Under the pieces are notes generated by a model. It ran no database searches. It had not been told where the DNA came from and saw only the letters and a program-made list of their open reading frames with translations. Position numbers and translations under genes: made by a program. A stretch of DNA of 64,000 nt from Cyrtodaria siliqua (taxonomy: Eukaryota > Mollusca > Bivalvia > Adapedonta > Hiatellidae): the NCBI GenBank assembly GCA_037043455.1, contig JAWPHD010007117.1, positions 1 to 64,000 on the forward strand, in the 5' to 3' direction. Shown here piece by piece: positions 60,433 through 64,000 of this stretch (the first letter of the stretch is position 1; each line of letters starts with the position of its first letter).

Positions 60433-60625
60433 CTAGTTATAGAATGTCCAACGAGGTGTTACGAGCATATATCATGAAATATATCGAGGCGTAAGACGAG
60501 ATATTTTCATGATATATGCTTGTAACACCAAGTTGGATATCTATAACTGTTGTATCGCTAGCCACGCCCCATTGTATGATATCTGGTATTACGGCACCCT
60601 TTTTGAAAAGTGTGCCGTACCGTTA
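60433..60625. repeat. Two adjacent hairpins
   Basis: Hairpin 1: TTATAGAATGTCCAACGAGG with TGTTACGAGCATATATCATG (60434-60476) pairs with CATGATATATGCTTGTAACA and CCAAGTTGGATATCTATAAC (60508-60548). Hairpin 2: GGTATTACGGCACCCTTTT (60585) faces GAAAAGTGTGCCGTACC (60605). The region is palindromic MITE-like sequence just outside the right terminus. Confidence 0.8.
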
Positions 60626-60934
60626 TACGAAATATCAGTACACTTTCGTCTTTCCTGTATCGAATATATCATACGACTTTGGACAATAGAAAGTACTCTC
60701 AGGCATGAGATAATAAGAAAAAAATGCACATAAATATTCATGTACTATATAATATATAAAAAAATAAGTTAAACCTAAGAAGCTGTTCTCATATATGTAC
60801 CCGATCACTTGTCTGAAGTCAGAGCATCAAGGGGGAAAACGGAGTGAAGGACATATGTCGAACGGTTCCCGCCTTAAAGGATTTAGAAACACGTTGTCAT
60901 AGAGTCCATCGCCCGTCCGGAACAACGTAGTTTT

Positions 60935-61045
60935 GTTTGTTTGTATGTTGATTTTTTACGTAAGGTTGTATATGACGGTCAATAGTTTTGTGGTACAGGC
61001 AGACTACCCAATTTTCCTGGGTAGAACCAGTGACACTTCCTTAGC
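60935..61045 (-). mobile_element. Fragment of the 27.3-kb SINE family
   Basis: On the minus strand CTAAGGAAGTGTCACTGGTT, GGGTAGTCTGCCTGTACC and GACCGTCATATACAACCTTA match the body and downstream sequence of the SINE at 27255-27480. The tRNA head is missing. The rest of 60626-61817 shows nothing else clear. Confidence 0.6.
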
Positions 61046-61817
61046 AAACTAGAACACCCACCACCCAGCAGTGACAACCAAGAACACCATCGCACGCTGG
61101 CATGATACACGAGAAGGGAAGTCCTTGAGTAAATAGGACGTTTTCTTTATTTCGAGTTGCGTACCTTACTCCGCTACTAAGTTGTGTTGCGATGCAATTG
61201 TAGGCCGTTTTAACCCTACATATATATAATGGAACGGTCTGTCTTTGAACTAAGACCATTCCATTTATGTGACAAAGGCTTTTTTGGAGGAAATGACTGA
61301 TCAGCACCGGACATTGCAAACCCTGATCTTACTCGCAGGCTGATCTGGGTTTACAATGGACGCAAATGCTATTATAGTCGTGCTTAGCGGATTAAGGGTT
61401 AATCACTTTCTTATTCTTATCTGATCAATATTTCAGTTAAATTTGCAGTTATTTTAAATTGTTGTTTGTTCACTGGAAATAAATCCCAAACGTTACTCGT
61501 TAAGATTTGTTTCCTATATTGAGCCAGAAACTTTTAGTAGGAGTATGGAAATGCATGAGTATGGCTGCTAAACGATTGTCCCCAACCACTTCTCATTTTC
61601 TTAGACCATATGTATACATTTAACAACAATTCCTGAAATACTTGACCAATTCTCCATAACTACGACGCATTTTCTTAATAGGCTAAACATATAAATTTAA
61701 CAATTATTGTCTGAAAACAATATGTGTTTTAGGTAGTTCATATGTGAAAAACTACAATGAACATAACACTGGATGTCTCATGCTCTCCGTGGGTGTGTGT
61801 GGTTAGGGTTAGGTTTA

Positions 61818-62216
61818 AGTATAAGTGTACTCATCGCGGTACACGTGCACGCGTTGCTGTATAAGTGTACTCATCGCGGTACACGTGCACTCGTCGCTGT
61901 ATAAGTGTACTCATCGCGGTACAAGTGTACTCGTCGCTGTATAAGTGTACTCATCACGGTACTTGTGTACTCGTCGCTGTATAAGTGTACTCATCGCGGT
62001 ACAAAATTACTCGTCGCTATGTATAAGTGTACTCATCGCGGTACAAGTGAACTCGTCGCTGTATAAGTGTACTCATCGCGGTAAACGTGTACTCGTCGCT
62101 GTATAAGTGTACTCATCGCGGTACAAGTGTACTCGTCGCTGTATAAGTGTACTCATCGCGGTACACGTCTACTCGTCGCTGTATAAGTGTACTCATCGCG
62201 GTACACGTGTACTCAC
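61818..62216 (+). repeat. 40-bp minisatellite, about 10 units
   Basis: Unit GTATAAGTGTACTCATCGCG plus GTACACGTGTACTCGTCGCT (40 bp), itself two related 20-bp halves that each contain GTGTACTCRTCGC. The second half is variable (GTGCAC, CTTGTG, AAAATT, GTGAAC). Just upstream, GGTTAGGGTTAGGTTTAAG at 61801 is a tiny telomere-like string. Confidence 0.97.
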
Positions 62217-64000
62217 ACCGGATATGATCGTATTGCAGATTACGGAAGAGCGTTTATCATAGAAAAAATCCACCTAGAAAAACTTTTATCCCCTACGGAG
62301 AAACAGAGATGTGAGGATTTGTTTTATATTATATTTTACTTTTGATAATTTTTTTTCTGCTTCTGACGTTGTTTTGGCTAATTTGTTTTTGAGAGCTTTT
62401 AATTTTGCATCTGTGCTTATGATAAAAAAATGATCGGCTTGTTTGTTTCCTGGTGTTAAACTTCCTGTTTTTTTGTAGCCCTTGGAGCATTTCCTTCTGT
62501 TGGTTATGGTAAAGGCTTGGTTACTTTAGTCATACCGTAATATCTGACTTGACCAGTTTTCAAACATTCGTCTTCTATTCCGAGTTTTTCTTACCATAAG
62601 GCATTTTTTTAATTCCGAAATACACTCTAGACATTATACTAGTAGGTTAGATAATATTAATATTATTAAATTTTATTATAATGGAAATTCCAAAATTTAA
62701 AACTATGATATGAAGACAGAAAACGGTAATTTCACACAGATATGTAACTTTATGCCAGACTGTTGTTTTAGAATGCTTATATGTGGTAATTCAGGAGCTG
62801 TTAAAAAAATACATTAGTTCATATGTTGTTAAAACCTTTATTGTATTACGACAATATTTATTTATTTCCTAAAATTTAGAACAGTCCAAGTATAAGGTCT
62901 TGTCACAAAAACTTGAACAAATAGCAAAAAAGAATAAAAATCCAGTCGGAGACATACACTGAACACAATTTCTAAGTATCAACTTTGTATCTTAACTAAT
63001 TTTCTTATTTTAAATATTTTTAGAATAGATATGTGACAAGTATTTTGTTTTGACCCATAGTTTGTAAAACATTTGTTTTTTGTTTAAATTGTTACATCTT
63101 TTGAGAGTTACCCTTCCTTTATATGAAAACATGAAATGTGCTGATAAAACACATAACATGAGTCAAAGATCGCTTAAAGATATACAATTCTTAAAATAGG
63201 CATGAAATAATAGAAAAAAAGATAAACATTTGACCCATTTATCGCAGATTCTCCGTCTATAAAAAAAATGAAATATGGATAATCTTAAATTACCTCCCTT
63301 TAAGTTGAATATGTAATGCAGCGTTAACATTAAATATTTCGAAAATTTCTTTTGCAAACGCATTTGTAGTGGTAATTCTAGTAAAACATGATGTCAAAAT
63401 AATTTTAACTGGCATATTTTAGAATTAAGAACGTCGAAAGCTTCACTAATTCGAAGTACTTAATAAAATCCTATATACCCACTGTATAAGTATTATAACT
63501 TATTTCTAAGAAACCACATCGTCTTAAAAGTTTTAAAATATGTTCATGCAATCAGAGCAGACGATTTACACTCGTTATTTTGCAGTTTAACCGTATCTCT
63601 AATCAAGCTCAAAATACACATATTCTTATATTTGTACTTAGCAATTTGGTTTAGTATATTAGAATGTTCAAATGATGAAGTTATCCCTGTGAATGATTTG
63701 GACTCAGATACTTAAAAATAGTCATTTTTGTTGATCATGTAGTAATCAAAACGATATTATCAATTATTTTATCCAAGACAGGCATACGAATTTTTGCGTA
63801 ATTTATTTATTACTATCTTACTACAAAACTCCCAAAGACATTCGTTTAAACCGTTCTCATTTTTTTGTTTTCTTCGCAACTCCAGTTACTCGTGAGCTGT
63901 GTATGCTTTCCAATGAACACGATGTTAGCAAATATCCACAGGAACTGGTCACTTTTAATGTTTGCCCTCTATTATTATAATTGTCTATAAAGGAGATGAA
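62217..64000. other. AT-rich DNA, no gene seen
   Basis: Homopolymer-rich sequence. TTACCTCCCTTTAAG near 63291 resembles a common short interspersed motif. A 66-codon minus frame (63163-63363) has no recognisable features. No splice-bounded open segments of note. Confidence 0.5.

Noticed and set aside
61799..61816. TTAGGG-like string suggesting a telomere
   Set aside because: Only about two copies, with no extended array; chance or a tiny interstitial relic.

Overview
This window looks like repeat-rich nuclear DNA of an animal, most likely a bivalve or related mollusc. The base composition is AT-rich. There are no operons, Shine-Dalgarno sites or long open reading frames. The identifiable mobile DNA is tRNA-headed SINEs, a decayed LINE, TTAA-flanked MITE-like repeats and elements ending in (ACGG)n/(ACAG)n tracts like the pearl elements described from bivalves. 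The taxon is inferred from this repeat style, not from a diagnostic gene.

Layout. 1-7994: one uninterrupted 22-bp satellite with higher-order structure and no coding capacity. 7995-29099: AT-rich DNA with a three-copy dispersed repeat, a MITE family (one copy contains a 47-bp minisatellite), SINEs, foldbacks, and further minisatellites at 18.0, 23.0-24.2 and 25.9-26.4 kb. Short exon-like segments lie among them: a minus-strand set (strongest at 9637-9817, plus a signal-peptide-like first exon at 25095-25161) and a phase-compatible plus-strand series (18329-22405). These are candidates and I could not assign a protein family.

29100-60354: the outstanding structure, a roughly 31-kb imperfect palindrome. 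Both ends carry the same 19-bp sequence in inverted orientation. Inside each end come CAG/TAG-type tracts alternating with three copies of a 100-150 bp module, and then a long array of ~180-bp monomers in A-B-C order. The left array is ~16.3 kb and reads forward; the right array is ~7 kb and is its reverse complement. The ~5.2-kb centre holds a 5'-truncated LINE reverse-transcriptase remnant, a large hairpin element and short repeats. This resembles a very large Foldback (FB)-type element, with long inverted repeats built from tandem repeats. A later ~1.29-kb pearl/HINE-like element interrupts one right-arm monomer.

60355-64000: a hairpin, a SINE fragment, a 40-bp minisatellite (61818-62216), then plain AT-rich DNA.

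No rRNA, CRISPR array, intact transposase or intact protein-coding gene was found. Most long reading frames here come from tandem repeats and were left out.
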